A stretch of 64,000 nucleotides of DNA from Iris pallida. Its lineage: Eukaryota; Streptophyta; Magnoliopsida; Asparagales; Iridaceae. The DNA lies in NCBI GenBank assembly GCA_029216955.1, contig JANAVB010002199.1, positions 20,217,822 through 20,281,821 on the forward strand. Reading direction: 5' to 3'. This document shows, piece by piece, positions 11,500 through 26,400 of this stretch (position 1 is the stretch's first letter; each line of letters begins with the position of its first letter). Both the position numbers and the translations under genes were made by a program. The notes below the pieces were generated by a model. The model was not told where the DNA came from, did not search any database, and saw only the letters and a program-made list of their open reading frames with translations.

Positions 11500-14400
11500 C
11501 TGAAAAAAGACGCGAACCTTTCAACAACATGGCAAATGAATGTCTAGATTACAAGCAGGAATATCAATAAATTTGTCCGAACATCATAATGAGAAAATCG
11601 TATGCAACAGGTTAGATATAAATATTGCAACTAGAAGTTCAGCACTTACGTTGGGACTTCAATGGTAGATTATTTGAAGGATATATTAGAAGATCAATCC
11701 CATCAATGTTACCTCTAAGGGCTAAATCATTTTTAAGCATTTTTTCTATCAGCTTGCTATAACTCCTTTCATAGCTGCAAGAAACCAACATAGCAAAAAA
11801 GTAAGGCCATACATCTGAAGCATCGATATAAATATGTGTAATTATAAAAACGAAACATAGTAACCTCTCAATATCTTTAGCGAATAAAAAGAGGGCAATA
11901 TTTTCTTCTTTTGGACTGGTTCCTTGAAACTGCCACGGCCATGCACTAATGCGAGAAACTTCTTCCAACTGGAGCGTAGAAGAGAACTTGATAACTACAT
12001 CATGAACTTTAAGTGATGCACAACTTGACAGGTGAACCTGAATCCCATCAAAGAGTTCATGATCTCTTCTAGTAGTTAGCACCTCAATACTGCCACTGAA
12101 ACAAAAGAATAGGGAAGAAAGATAAATTGGCATTCATCAAGAGAAATAGGATCAAGCTTAACATTGAATTGACTTGAAAAAACTGTAAAGAAAACATCAT
12201 ACTGCCATATGAAATTAAGCTCTGGAATTGCTGAAGTTCTAAAAGGTTTTGAAAATAATGAAGCCTCATCAGGCAATATATGCATCACACGGTTCACATT
12301 CAACTCATCGGTAACAGGAACATTAGCACTTAAATCACCAAGCGGAGGTGTGCTTGAAACTTTGATTGGCTGCATGGCTTGCTGTCCCAAATCAGCCGCA
12401 TCCGTTCTTTTGCTAGGATCAGGCTCAGAGCTTCTCAAGATCTCTTGACGGCTGGTTACGACATCAAAACTCATATCTGCACTAGAAACTGGAAACCCTT
12501 CTGGTTCATCTAGTTGCCTGCTACTCTTTTGTATCCTACTCTTTGTAATGGCTGCTTCTACTGCATCTTTCCACCTATTGCCTTTTTTATTAGCCGCCCT
12601 TGAATTTTGCTCAGCAGAAGGCCTAAGAGCAGATAATTTAATCTTGTTTCTTGAGCAGAATTGTGTTGCATGGCTTGTTTCATTACATCTTAGACATCGC
12701 AACACCCAATTCCCATTCGAAAGCACCTTCCTTGGACTGTTGGAAGTGTTATGGTCCTTGGTTTTGTCATCCCGATGACTCGACTCAACAGACTGCAGTA
12801 TGCCACGTTTCGGAACTGCATCTGTGTTATTATACAATTTATCAATAGCACTGGAACTTCCACAAGCACCTTCCTTTGAATGTTGGCGTGCTCTTTTATC
12901 CTCAGCACTGTGTTCCACACTAAAAGATTCACCTCCAGATCTATTGGATGAACTTGTTAAATGTTTTTTGGTTCCATTCACCCCTACAGATCACCAACAA
13001 AATGAACAGCAATTATACCTCTTGAATTTATGTCAAAAAAGAAACAATTTGAAACCTTTACGGAGTATAAATTCTACCTAGACTATTGGGAACGTCTGAC
13101 ACTTTATTCATGTTTGATTCAGATGTATTCTTCAGCTTTATACCATTTTTTGCCATCTTCGAATCCAACTTTTGAACAGCAACGCTAGCTACAGCCCTCA
13201 CTAGGGAATTGCCAGGGGGGCGATCAGGCATGGAAGATTTCTTCTTTTCCATCACACTTGTTTCTTTCGCCATTTTCAATCCTCTAGGGTTCTCAAGTGG
13301 GCGTTGATTAATGAAATGAGTTTTGCTTGCAGACACTGTACTAGAAAGCCCAGAGCGGCCACTTTTAAATGATGCGGATTTTGACATTGATCTGACCAAT
13401 GCCTCTTTTCTTGTGTCAATGGGAGCTGATTCTTTATTTACCTTTGGTTTTGCATGGAAGTTGTTGAATGAAGCCGACTTTGAAAGCCCTGTATAAGCAT
13501 TAAAACTTCAGGATATATGAGATTTTAAAGACAAAAATAAACTCGTGTTTCAACTGTACACCAACTCATGAAAACATACCAACAGGTGGACGAAGTAATC
13601 CTTGAACATTTGATGATCCAGAACCCAACGAAGATTGTGAGCGAGAAAAGGCATGTGAAACATTTGAAGGCTGACCACCAATTGATGGCAGCACTGTTAG
13701 CTATCCCTCCCTTTCCTGTATCCTTGAAAGAACTCTCACGCAAAAAGGCAATCTTTTTCCGAGGACTACCAGCCTCAACGTTAGCCTCTCGAGATTTTTT
13801 ACTGTTTGTCATTGAGATGATATCCTGACTGTCTGCCTGCCTTTTAAAGGAGAGTTGTTGACTTTGTAGTCCTTTAGGAGTTCCTCTTAAATCTGTATTT
13901 TTTACTTTTGTGTCTACGTTAGGAGGAAGCTTAGAACTAGTTCTTAATGAATTATGACTGGTCGCCTTCAGGGATGAATGTTTTGATGTCCCAGATACTT
14001 TTTCAAATTTACTCTCCATTTTGTTCCCCGTGTCCCCCTTTACCATGCATTCTTTTGATGTCCCAAATACTGTTTCAGACTTACCTACCTTCTTTTCAGT
14101 ATCCTTGTGCTTAAAATCTTTTGATGGTCCTGATGTAGTTTCAGACATTTCTGCCTTGTTTACTGTTTCCACCTTGAGCTGTTGTTCCTCCTTGTTTCTG
14201 GTATCCTCCTTGAGTCGGCATTCTTCGCATAACCATTCACCTTCTGGAACTTTCCGCAACATCTTTCGCATGCAGTAACTAATTAATAGCAATCACTAGT
14301 TAGCATGAAACTAAAAAGCTAAAGCATGATTCACGTTCTTATAAACTATTCCAAACAACGAGCAGGCTTAAAATGAAAACCCTTACATATGCTCGGCACC

Positions 14401-17400
14401 ATCACTACATCTACTGCAAATTGCAAGCAGGCCCTCCCGACCAGCATCACCACAGATATCACAAACTTTTACCTGCAACATAAACAAAATCACTTTTATT
14501 GGATGAAATTAGCCGGCAACATCAGGACTAGTGCCATTATAAATGTTTATTTGCGGATAATATTGTGTGAGTTGAAGACTATAGAAATGACAATTAGTAA
14601 GACAAAAATGTGGAGAGAAGCTTTAGAGCATAAAGCTTGAGAAGTATATAAATAGGATGGAAACAAAGTGTATGGAACGGAATATCAGTACAACTAGAAA
14701 GGGAAATGTAGTTCCTAGAATCCTATTGATGGCCAAAAGAAACTCCAAAATAATTTTCCTTTGTTAGATAGGATCAATCATTCATCACAATTACATGATC
14801 GAGGAGGATCTAGTTAATAGGATTAAAGCAAGATAACACAAGAAAAGTGTTATTGGGTTATAGAAACCCTTGATTAAAATTCAAATACAGCTAGCTATAA
14901 GAGCAGCTCTTTATGGTTCAGAGTGTTGAACGATCAAGAACACCAAAAAGTGACCGTAGCTCAAATAAGAATCAAGACAAATAATAGGTAATATAATGAA
15001 CCATAATAGAAGAAATGAATGTATATTCAAGAGTATATATGGTTTTCCTTGAGTATAAGAATCATTTGAGATAGTAAGACGAGGGAAATTGTTAGAGATA
15101 GTTTGGACATTTGCAGTGTAAAATGCCAACTATAGGATCTTTAAATGAATAAGATGCTCAAGATTAGGGGTACACCATAATGTCATGGGTTGAGAACGTA
15201 AAAGGAAAATATGATAACGAATAACATTGGAGGTGTCTATTAATAAAGATGAATGGAAGAAAAGAAGTCATGCAGCTGCCTTAAATTTTGGAATAAAGGT
15301 TTCGTTAGCTGTTGTTGTCGTTGACATGGCAGAAAACATGGAAAAATGCTATTGATGTAGGATACTTTCAAAATTTCATGAAAAAAAAAAATCTCTCTTC
15401 TCAAACATGGTCAATCTCACAGCACCAGATTATGGCAACAAAATAGATACACCAGCTTGATTCAGAAACTCCAAAGAACACATACATAATCAAGCACAAG
15501 CCTATAACAAGTGTGTAGATGTGGTAATAGAGCAAACATGGACAGACCAGAACTCGATGCAAGTTTTCTGTCAAGTGACATGCCAAAACTGGCATTGTGA
15601 CCAAGTTGTGCCCATATTTTGTTGCGCCATCATGCCCGAGCAACATAATGTAATAAATAATAAAATCATTTTCATAACATGTAAAAACAACATTAGTTAT
15701 CCATTGTGTTGCTCAATCGTGTTACTCAAGGTTCAAAATTGGTAACACCGACATGTTTTTGATGTTAATATTTCTACTTGAATGCTGTCCATACATCAAT
15801 TTTATTCAATCTTCTATATCTCAGCATTTCGAGTCAAACCATTAGAACCTGAATCACTACCCAGCTCACAAGCCTGCTAGGACATGAACCATGCATGGGC
15901 CGCAAAGTGAGTCACCACTTGGCTATCCACTTGCCAAATTGGTTAACCCGGATATACACATGAGACTCGAGCACTCATATATAAGCCTACCAAATTCCCA
16001 TCTTCTATTTGGTATGAGACTATTTGGACTTCGGTCTCCCTCACTCAACGACTTGATGTCCTCACCGTATCCCATGCAAATGGCTCAGTCCCATCCAAGT
16101 GAAACATGAGTCCACTAGGTAGCTCTAAAACCATTTGTCATGTGCGGCCCACAAGCCTGTCCAACACATGATACATACATGGGCCTCTATGTTGCACGAA
16201 TACGGACATGGGTATGGATATGAACACGATGAGGATATGGGATATGGATATTTTCAAATAGATACAAAGGTACCTGTGTTGCACGAATACTGGCACGGCC
16301 ACGATACATACACCATTTTAGGTGCCCAGTGTAACATAGATGGGCCTCAATGTTCATCATACCACTTGGTTTTCTAGTTGCCAAAATGATTTTAACCCCA
16401 ATGTACACATGGGACTCAAGCAATCATGCATAAGCCTAATGAATTCCCATTTTCTATTTAGTATGGAACAATTTGGGATTTCACAACCTGTTGCCACTTC
16501 TTGAAAGAACAACTTGATGCATCTTTTGCTTGTGCACGTATTAACTAATTAATATGAGATTCTCACAGATATGGGATTTTTTTCAATTGTACGGTGTCTA
16601 CGGGTGAGCATTCTGTTAATTCGGTTTAAACCAAACCGAATAACCCAAAACTGAATTGGACCGAAACCAAATAAGCAAAACCGAAATCGAACCGAATTGG
16701 CCTAAAACCGAATCAAACCGAACCGAATTAAATCGGTTCGGTTTTCGGTTTATTCGGTTTATTCATTTTTTTGATTTTTTTTGCGTTTTTTTTTGTTAAT
16801 ATATGTAGTAACTAAATATACCTAGACATATTTAGTATATACCTATATATATTTAGTATATACCTATATATATTAATAGTAATACTTATATATATATATA
16901 TAAGTATACACACACACACACATATATATAGTAATTAAATTTTCTTATTCGGTTTTCGGTTTTGGACCGAAACCGAAATCGAGTAAGAAATTTTAGTATT
17001 TTCAAAACCGAAACCGAACCGAATTTTTTTTAAACCGAACCGAACCTCTTATTCGGTTTGGTTTTCGGTCCAAAACCGAATAATGCTCACCCCTAACGGT
17101 GTCCCCAAATATATTAATCATATTTATTAATCTCGAGAAGCACCAATATAAAAAGTTTCTGAATACTAACTCATTTGATTCGTTGAAAGTTGATTTCTTA
17201 CCAATACAATGATAATTTATTCAAGAATAATACGATCATCTAATACTAAAGTATTCTAAAACTGTTACCATCTCTTACAAATTAGTTAGAAAATACTTAT
17301 TATATGGTGCATTGATTGCTTTCCTATTTCATTCAGGTGTGGAATATGTAACTCTCAGTGGCCCAACAAACAAAAGACAACACCAAATCAATCACAAATG

Positions 17401-20400
17401 TCAGACATACAAGATTGGAAAAGAAGCATAAGCAAAATTTCTGAAGTACAATAAGTTTGAACAATCAGTATATCAATATATTGTCAATCTTTGCTGAACT
17501 AGATAAGTAAACAAAAGGACAAAGAAGATACAGGAAAATACTACTGATGTAGCAGGAGTGGGTTACAAGAAAATTCAGTGGAGCACAAAATGTTTGGCAA
17601 TGGGGTTGCTTGAATCCATGAGCAGAGCTTCCTCGAATCCACGAACTCTGGATCTACCGGTGGAAGAGGGATTCTCTATATTTTCAATAATAGCTTGATT
17701 GATTGAACCGAAAACAAAAGGGGCCAATAGATAGGCTTACAAGCTATTGAATCCATCACGTAAAGAGAGAAATCTCTAGAATTTTAAAATAACTTGACTT
17801 GTTGATTGCTCAAACTAACACAAAAGGGGCTTTTAAATAGGCTTACTAGCTTTCTTCATAATTAAGAAATGGTATCTGAATATTTAGAGCAAATTACTTT
17901 TTTTTTAAAGATTTAAGCAATCTACTTAACTAAAATCCTGGATCCCCTCAAATCCACTGCCATACCCAAACTTTCGGATCCAAAAGTCCCGAGCAGATAT
18001 ACGGTCACTTGACAGGGAGAACTGGTCAGATTTGAGATGCATTAGAACACCATTCAAAAATGGATCACCGATTACGAACCTGCAAAATCCACCAGCCGGT
18101 CTACAAGTCGGTTGATCGGAGAAGTCCGGTCAGGCTCTGTTTAGCCATCAGATTTCGAGTTGTGGCCTTCTCTCCTCATCAAATACATAGATACGTTCAT
18201 ACAAAATCAAATAAACTGGCACTTCACTAACAGAAATACATGGTACATTAAATTGATCAAAGAACTCGCGAGTTTAAAATGCCCTTAAATTAATCTACCA
18301 CGAGTTACCCATGCATCATTTAACCACTACAACTATGGATTCCTTCAGAAAGCTTATATAAATAAACGCATACAAAGAAACGAAAAATGGTACTTCGTTA
18401 GCCCAAACTTACCAAAACAAGGCTGCAGAGAAAACTACTAAACAATTCATAATTTGATTTTTTTTTAATTTATAAGATCAGTTTATTGAGAGTTATTGGT
18501 GCATTATTTGGTCACTAGTTATGGCTTTTATTAGAAGGAAGAATCAACTAAACTTATAGAAAAAATTGAGTACATATCCAAATCAAGAACCATGAAGCAT
18601 AATGGAAGCTCAATGTTTAAATGAAGCAGTAAGTAGTAACTTACATCTTATATTTTTTTTTTTAATTTATAAGATCAGTTTATTGAGAGTTATTGGTGCA
18701 TTATTTGGTCACTAGTTATGGCTTTTATTAGAAGGAAGAATCAACTAAACTTATAGAAAAAATTGAGAACATACATATCCAAATCAAGAACCATGAAGCA
18801 TAATGGAAGCTCAATGTTTAAATGAAGCAGTAAGTAGTAACTTACATCTTCCAGTTCAGTCTCAGACTCAGAGTTACCACCACCCACCATAATTGACTGA
18901 GGTTGCTTCTGAGTTCCTTGTGTACTAGACGTCAAAATTTTGAGCATTTCAGATTGCTTGCTTATGGCACTGGACCTCGCAAGCTTGTCAGATGAGATCT
19001 CATTATTTGTACCGTTTTCAGTTTCCAAGCATGGTTCAGCAATCTTCACAGTAGCTGAAAAAAAAACTTGAAGAGTGAATAGATGTAATCTTCACTGTTC
19101 AAACATAATCATGTTTCTCTTCATCAACAAAGTAGTGATCCTAAAGAAGCCACGTACATGAATTACCTTCTGAATCCTTAATAACACCATCTTGGCCAGA
19201 CGAACTTGGAGTTTCATGACATGGAGGTTCGACTTTTGGAGAAGGGTTAATACTAAGTAAAGGGAACTCTGAAAGGTCAGACTTATCATTAAAAGCAGGA
19301 TCTGCAGAACCAGCATTATCCTCCAAAGATCCCTTTGTCCTTGTTCTGGACCTCCTATAGTTACTTTGGCTGTTTCTGTTATCACTGTCATTGAAGCAAT
19401 CAGTGGCTTTGATCTTAACTTCGTTTTTAATTGCTTTAGCTAGTAAACTACTACTTGATGCAGAAAAATAAGGTGCATCTTTCTCATGAAAACTATGGCC
19501 ACCTGCTGACGTACTAGAACCTCTAACACCAGAAATACAAGAGATGTTATCCCCATTACATTCTGATCCACAATGCTCTTCCTCTTGACTTGAGAACGTT
19601 CTATGGCACAAATCAGATACAGTGTGGCTATTTGAGGGGCAAAAATCATCAGCAGTATCATGTCTCTTCTTCTCAAGAACTGCTTCTTCAATAGTTTCAA
19701 CCGAAGGAACAGTTAGAGGTATGTCAATGTCTTCTGATGCATCACATGTAACCGAGGGCTTAAGTGTTGCTTTGCTTTCTGCATTCGCAGAGCAATCACG
19801 AGTCGGACTTGCACTGAGTAAGTTGCTTGTTTCACTAGCTGCATGCTGTGAAACATCATATATTCTGCTCTTGTAGGTAGGTGTCCTATCGAGATCAACT
19901 GAAGAACAAGTATCAGCTTCTTTTATTCCACATGTACTACCAGAAAACCCATAATCTATTTTGGATTCCATCGCTGACAATGTCCGATTTAAGTGCATGC
20001 ACGAAGAACAAGGAGCAGAACACACGTTGCAAGTGCCGGATACACTTCTTGTACGAAGATTCTCACTCAGGATTGTATATTTCTTCCCAGCCGAAAAAGG
20101 ACCCTATCAAAATGATGAGGAAGTGCAACTTAGAAAGCAAATTAAACTTTCACATGGCATACAAGCTCTTTTTTTTGGGTAATGCAGAAAAACATGAAAA
20201 TCAATGCATCTATGTCTGCAAGAATGCATGATAAAGTTGCAAGTGACGTTACAGCCAACACATATTTCAACAGTTTATGTACATAAACTGTCGTATATTT
20301 TTCTTTTAAAACTTCTCAGTCCACAATCATCAACGAATATGCAGAAAATATACTATGAAACTAAAGATTGGTAGGTATAACAGGATCAATATATGGTTAG

Positions 20401-23400
20401 AACCTTCTCTCTATGACCAAATTTCTAGGCATGAATGAAGACAAATATGCCTAAAAGTTTGGTAGGTACACAGAGCAATGTCTAGAAACTTCCTCCAGAC
20501 ACCAAATATTACAGACATGTTTGCAAACCAAAATTCAAAAACACTTTCAGAATATACGTGTAGGCCCAGCATGCAAAAAGCAATAGATTTAACACGTTAT
20601 TTCTCCTGGAACAAATGAAAAAGAATTTAACCTCAAATGCTTAACGACTACACAAATCACTTGGCAACTTTTTTCGTGAAGTTTCTCTTGTTCTTGAGGG
20701 AATCTATTGTGACTGCTACTACTGCTTCAATACAGATAGCATACAAACATTTACCAGCACCCATAAAATGGAAGATTTCTCAGAACCAGAAACATTTTTT
20801 CGCTCACAATTATTAGCTTTAACTTTTATCTCGAAGAAATTATTAACTTTAATAAGTGAGATAAATGTGAATGAACCTTATAAAGAGTTATTAATCTAAA
20901 AGGATATAAACAAAAGCTCTTTTTTTTTTCATATACTTGACCATAAGGACTAAGAAAATAAAAGGGGAAAGTCATCCTTATTTCTAATACTAATAAAAAC
21001 CTGGCCAAATGTGAATTCTCCAGCTAGGCCACAACCTAGACCGATGCTCATTTAGCGGTTCATAAGTCATTCTGATGTGTGATGCACATTGTTCAAAGTA
21101 ATCTGTCTTGAAGAATCTTTAAAAAAAGTACTTGCAATTTGAACATTTCTAACTCATCCATACAACTGAATTATTTCTTTGTTAGTTGAAAAACCAAAAT
21201 TTGATAGATGACACAAACATCTAAACCACCAGATCTTTCACGGAATGATGTTAAAAAATGTATAGAAAACTTTGGACGGTGAAGATAGGATGGCTTATAA
21301 ACTGTTATTGCTGTAAAAGACAATAACTAGGTTTGCACTTTGTCGCCTACGGTGGCAGTGTAAATAAACGGTACGGATCAATGGCAGAAGTGATATATAA
21401 AAAAATTATACACTACGCTATGTCACCCGATAAGAACCACTTCATGCGTGTACCATACATCCGATGCGCGAATGTGTCGCATGTGAATGTCTTAATCCAC
21501 GTGACCGGATGTTGTTTACTTCGAACGATCTAAGGAACTATCTAGGATCATGATAAATCTACTCTATCCATAAGTCATGATATGATGCAATGCAAGCAAA
21601 TTCAAAAGGACTTAAGCATGGCTACCGGTAAGAAAGTTTCGTCATAGTCAACACCTTGTCTTTGACAATACCCTTTCGCCACCAACATTTTTTTTAAGTC
21701 TCCACTTTTGCACCTGCATTGATATTTCTTTTAAAGACCCACTTGCAGTCGATAGGCTTTGTGGCTTCAGACATGTCAACCAAAGTCCACAAGTTATTGC
21801 TATCCATGGATTCTATTTTGAACCACATGGTATCTTACCCATGTTTGGAATCTATATTACATAAAGATCTCGTAAGTCGTGGGATGTCCTAATAGTAGCA
21901 TTACCATCTTCCTCGATCATGAAACCATAGTATCCTTTTGGAATGATGGACATGTTTTTGACTTATGGGTAGGGTGTATTAGTAGGTTGAGTGTTATAAA
22001 GTCCGGGTATTGGGTCTGTTGACTTGTTTGTTCTTGAACTTCTCCGTGCTCTACGTTACTCTCACTAGCCTCCCCTAGCAGAAATTCTTTCTCTAGAAAC
22101 GTAGAAACAATTACCCTTTCTTCATGTGGGAGGTAGAAGTAGTATCCAATAATTTTTATGGATACCCAACAAACCTACAAATTACGGACATCGCATCCAA
22201 TTTGTCCATGTCAGATCATTTGACGAATGTTTCACAACCCCAAACCTTAACATACTTAACACTTGGTTCTGTGCCCTTGCATATCTCATATGGTGTCTTA
22301 TCTACGTATTTAGATGAAACTCGACTAAGTATATATATGACAGTTTTTAGGGCAAATCCACAAAGATAAAGGAAGGTCCTTTAGGCTCATCATGGACAGC
22401 ACCATGTCCAACAATGTGTAATTCCTCCTTTCCGATAGACCATTCAGTTCTGGTGTTCCCAAAGGGATCCATTGAGAAAGAAACCAATTTCCTTTGAATA
22501 GCTAGTAAACTCGTGGCTTAAGTATTCTCCACCTCGATCCGATCGAAGAACCTTCATACTCGTGTCATTTGTTTCTCTACACCGTTCCTAAACTCCTTGA
22601 ACTTCACAAAAGACTCGGATTTATACTTCATCAAGTATATGTATCCATATCTATAGAATATCAATAGAAGTCGTTGGTTAAAATAAGAAGTAAGAATAAC
22701 AACCCCCCCCCCCCCCCCCCCCCAACTTGTTGACATGGGTCCACACACGTCAATGTGGACTAGTGCAAGTACTTCACAGGCCCGCACTCCATGCCTGCTA
22801 AATGGAGTCCTGGTTAGCTTTCCCATAAGACAAGATTTGTAAGTTATATAATTCATAATCAAGTGGGGCTAATAACTCCCCTTTATGCAATCTGTTTAAT
22901 CCTTGTCTCATTAACATGACAAAGCCGTTAGTGTCATAAATATGCTTAGTTTATATCATCTATTTCCTCTTACATTCCTCATCGAAATTTTATATAGAAT
23001 TATCAAGAACATAAATATCATTACATATTTAAAAAGTTCTAAACAATTGTCGTTAGGCAAAGTTAGAAAATAAGTCCCTATGGCCTGGTGTAGCAACTCT
23101 TGCCCCTCATCCACGACCAACTTAACTTCTTTCTCCCTTAGTTCTTTGTCGTTTGTCATCCCTTGCAAATCATTACCCAGTATCTCATACTTAAGATCTA
23201 TTATCTGAGATTGACAAACCAAGTTCAATCATGAATGTAATTAAATCAACTACATTTAGTTGTTTCATTGACCATCATTCTCGTTGTGGTAGCAGTGTCC
23301 TTTCGTTTGGTTGTGTTCTTTCAACACGTCCTTTTTCTTTCAGGGCAGCTTCTTTTAAAGAACTCTTCTTAAAGATTTATTCTCCTTAGACTTAGAAGAA

Positions 23401-26400
23401 GACCCTACCAAAAAGAAAGGAGCCCCTTTCACCTTCATGTTACTCTTAGTTGTCACCAGGATTTCAACAATTTCGGATATATTGCCTAAATTTTATTCCT
23501 AATAAATAAGATTTGAGTAACTGTCAAGCAAGGTATACAGAATTATGTTAGTACCCAAATCGTTGTCTTTTGTTAAGTCAAGTGTCTCCAACTTTTTAAT
23601 GCAATTAATCATCCAAAGAACTTATTCTTTCACCAATGGTCACCCTTGCACTCCGGCGGGAATAGCTTCTTGGATATCCCATCTCTCTTTGTCGTCCTTG
23701 TATGTCAAACTATTTCGTTACACGCAGTTCAATGGATCCGGTATCCCCCTTGCCTTTGGAAAACAATCGAAATAAAGGCAATGACCATACACCTTGGTGT
23801 GTTCATCCATTTTCTACTTCTCATAAGGGACCTTGACTTCCGAGGTCATATTTACAGTGGGTTTATGAGGTTTCACTCCATGTATCACATAGATGAGCTT
23901 CTCATATGTGAAAACGAATCTCACCTTGTGAAGTCAATCCGAATAATGTATAAGCCAATTTATTTGAAGAATATTTTTAAGTGAATTGTGCAAAGCCATT
24001 GTTGCTTGTTATGATAGAAATATATATTAACAATGTACAAGCAATTAATTTATTATTATTATATCATAAAAATTGGACTTCTCTAAATGGTTCTTCCCGG
24101 TATTTTATCGAAAATCATGATCCTCCATAGATTCTAGGATGATTTTCCAACATCTTCTAGCGAGAGACGAGACTTTATTATCATATGCACGACCCTTTTG
24201 TGACACTACAGACGATCGTACCCCATATTAGGTAGACAACTTTCTTTGCCAATCACCTCTCATTTGACTCTTGTATATTCCTCCTCCAAGACACTACGGT
24301 CTTCTATAACACAATGTCTTGGTTGAGTTCAACCCATCATTTCAATCAAAGGTAAGGATTTGTCCCAAGGTCCTGGAGCGACTCAAGAAGGCCATGGGGT
24401 TAGTCCACCCCATGAACATCTCATGTAAAGTAATCAATTCGAATATGCGGCCTTGTGTGAGACAATAAATCACACATCTAATGATTGGAACGTATTGCCT
24501 AAACAGTAGACGGTAGGACGACTATCGTTCTCAAAGACTTATGTCGTTTACAACTCAATATTAATTAAAGAGGGATTTTAATTTTAACAAGTCTCATCAG
24601 AACGTAACAATTGAAAATGCATAGACAACATAAATCATCAACATGTTAATCAAGCCCTAAATTACATCTTAATTGAAACTTTCTCGTGCATATGAAACTC
24701 TTTTGTATCCTCTTAATCACATTAAGAAAATTAGGTTATGGAAAAATTATAGGATTGTATTAACTTCAGAATTAAAGTTTCAAAATCAGAAGTGAAGCAA
24801 GCCAGTAATTCAAAACTGGAGAACTCTGTCGGATTTTCGATCCAAGTTCTGGACAGAACTCCATCAATAACACCAATCTGCCTGGCGGATATGCAATGGA
24901 ATTTCCACATTTTCAACATGATAATCCATTTTGATTCTGGATTCTGAAATCCCTTCATCAATTCGCTTTCTGAATCATCAGCATGATTCTTGAATTGATA
25001 GCTCCGTTTCTGAATCATGTCATGACTCTGAAGTCGATCTTGTTGTCCCTAATCTACTCTAGATTCATGAGGTGAAGATTATTCTAAGTTTTCTTATATA
25101 TATATACAAAAATTTTAATTTTACAAACTCATAATAGAACATCATGCATGTCTAAAAACAATTATGTAAGAAGAAGAATAACAACATAATCGTAATGTGA
25201 ACTATAGATCTAAACATGACAACCTATTTGCTCTAATACCAATGTAAGTAAACAACACGTATCGGTGGAAGAAACGATATTTAAAAAAAATTGATACGCT
25301 ATGCTAGGTCACTCGACACGGACCCCTTCGTATTTGTACTACACATCCGATGTGCGGACCTACCGTATTTGAACCCCTTTGCGCACGTGAACGGACGTTG
25401 TTTACTTTGAACGATCTAAAAATCTATCTAAGATCATCATAGAACTAATATATCCACAAGTCTTGATCATCCCACTCACATCATGAGTTGTGATCGACCT
25501 TCGACTTGACACAAATCTTCATTGTATTGATCCATCTCATGAATCGATACGATCTCGATTCGATATCTCAGAGCATGGCATATACGAGTAATCTGATCAA
25601 TATAAACATGCTACAAGTAGAAGACTAATCTACTTAGGATTTATCAATAACCTTTGCCGATGTGTTAACCGAACAAACGTCTAATCTCTAATGGTATCAA
25701 CACAAGCGGATCGTCCACCGAGTGATCCAAGTTACGAACTCCTTCGCGACCCAGAAATCAACAACCAATGAATTCCAAAGATCTTACACGAAGCGGCTAT
25801 GAAGTACAACTTTGGTATTGTTGTTATTATCTGTTGCTGACAAGGCTAATCAAAAAATCGAAATCTGGTCGACTTTTTCAACTTGGTCGGACTTGCCGAG
25901 AAAAGGGAAGGAGATATTAGCGGTTTCTTGTTGAGGCTTTGAACGAAATTGCAAGTATGATTTCAGCAATCACATGCCCCTATATTTATAGGTCTTTGCA
26001 TGGAATAGACTTGATAATTTGGAAGGTCTCTTAATTAAGTTCTGATTATGAATCTATATTCCATATAATCTTTAGAATATCCTAAATTTTCTAGATGATT
26101 CTAGATTCTTCTAAAACACTCTAGATGCAATCTAATTTTGGATTATATTGTCCATCATATATCTTACTATATATAAGATAAATTAGGAGTTGATTTAGTC
26201 AACATATCATGTGCTAGCACAAGTCAATAGTATGGGTGACTTGAGTCAAATGTTTATGGTCCAATCCCTATCAGACTCGTACGAACCTGAGATATGCTCA
26301 AATTATCGACCAACACTCGTGTGTATGATCTATTAGGCTCAACACCAAGATGACCGCATTAGATTGAACTTAATCCGAAATTGTGGTTATCAACATTGGA

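Larger units (their letters stand above)
17120..24708. repeat. Duplicate copy B, inside the right contig
   Basis: This is the better-quality partner of 1-7563. Its sequence continues uninterrupted on both sides, with a hAT MITE ending at 17095 on the left and the copia remnant continuing past 24708 on the right. The right edge of homology therefore reflects only where copy A ends. Confidence 0.95.

Noticed and set aside
1..20103. Two tandem AIPP2-like genes
   Set aside because: The left copy ends at a 13-N gap, differs by deletions only, and the geometry fits a contig overlap. A second gene is not needed.
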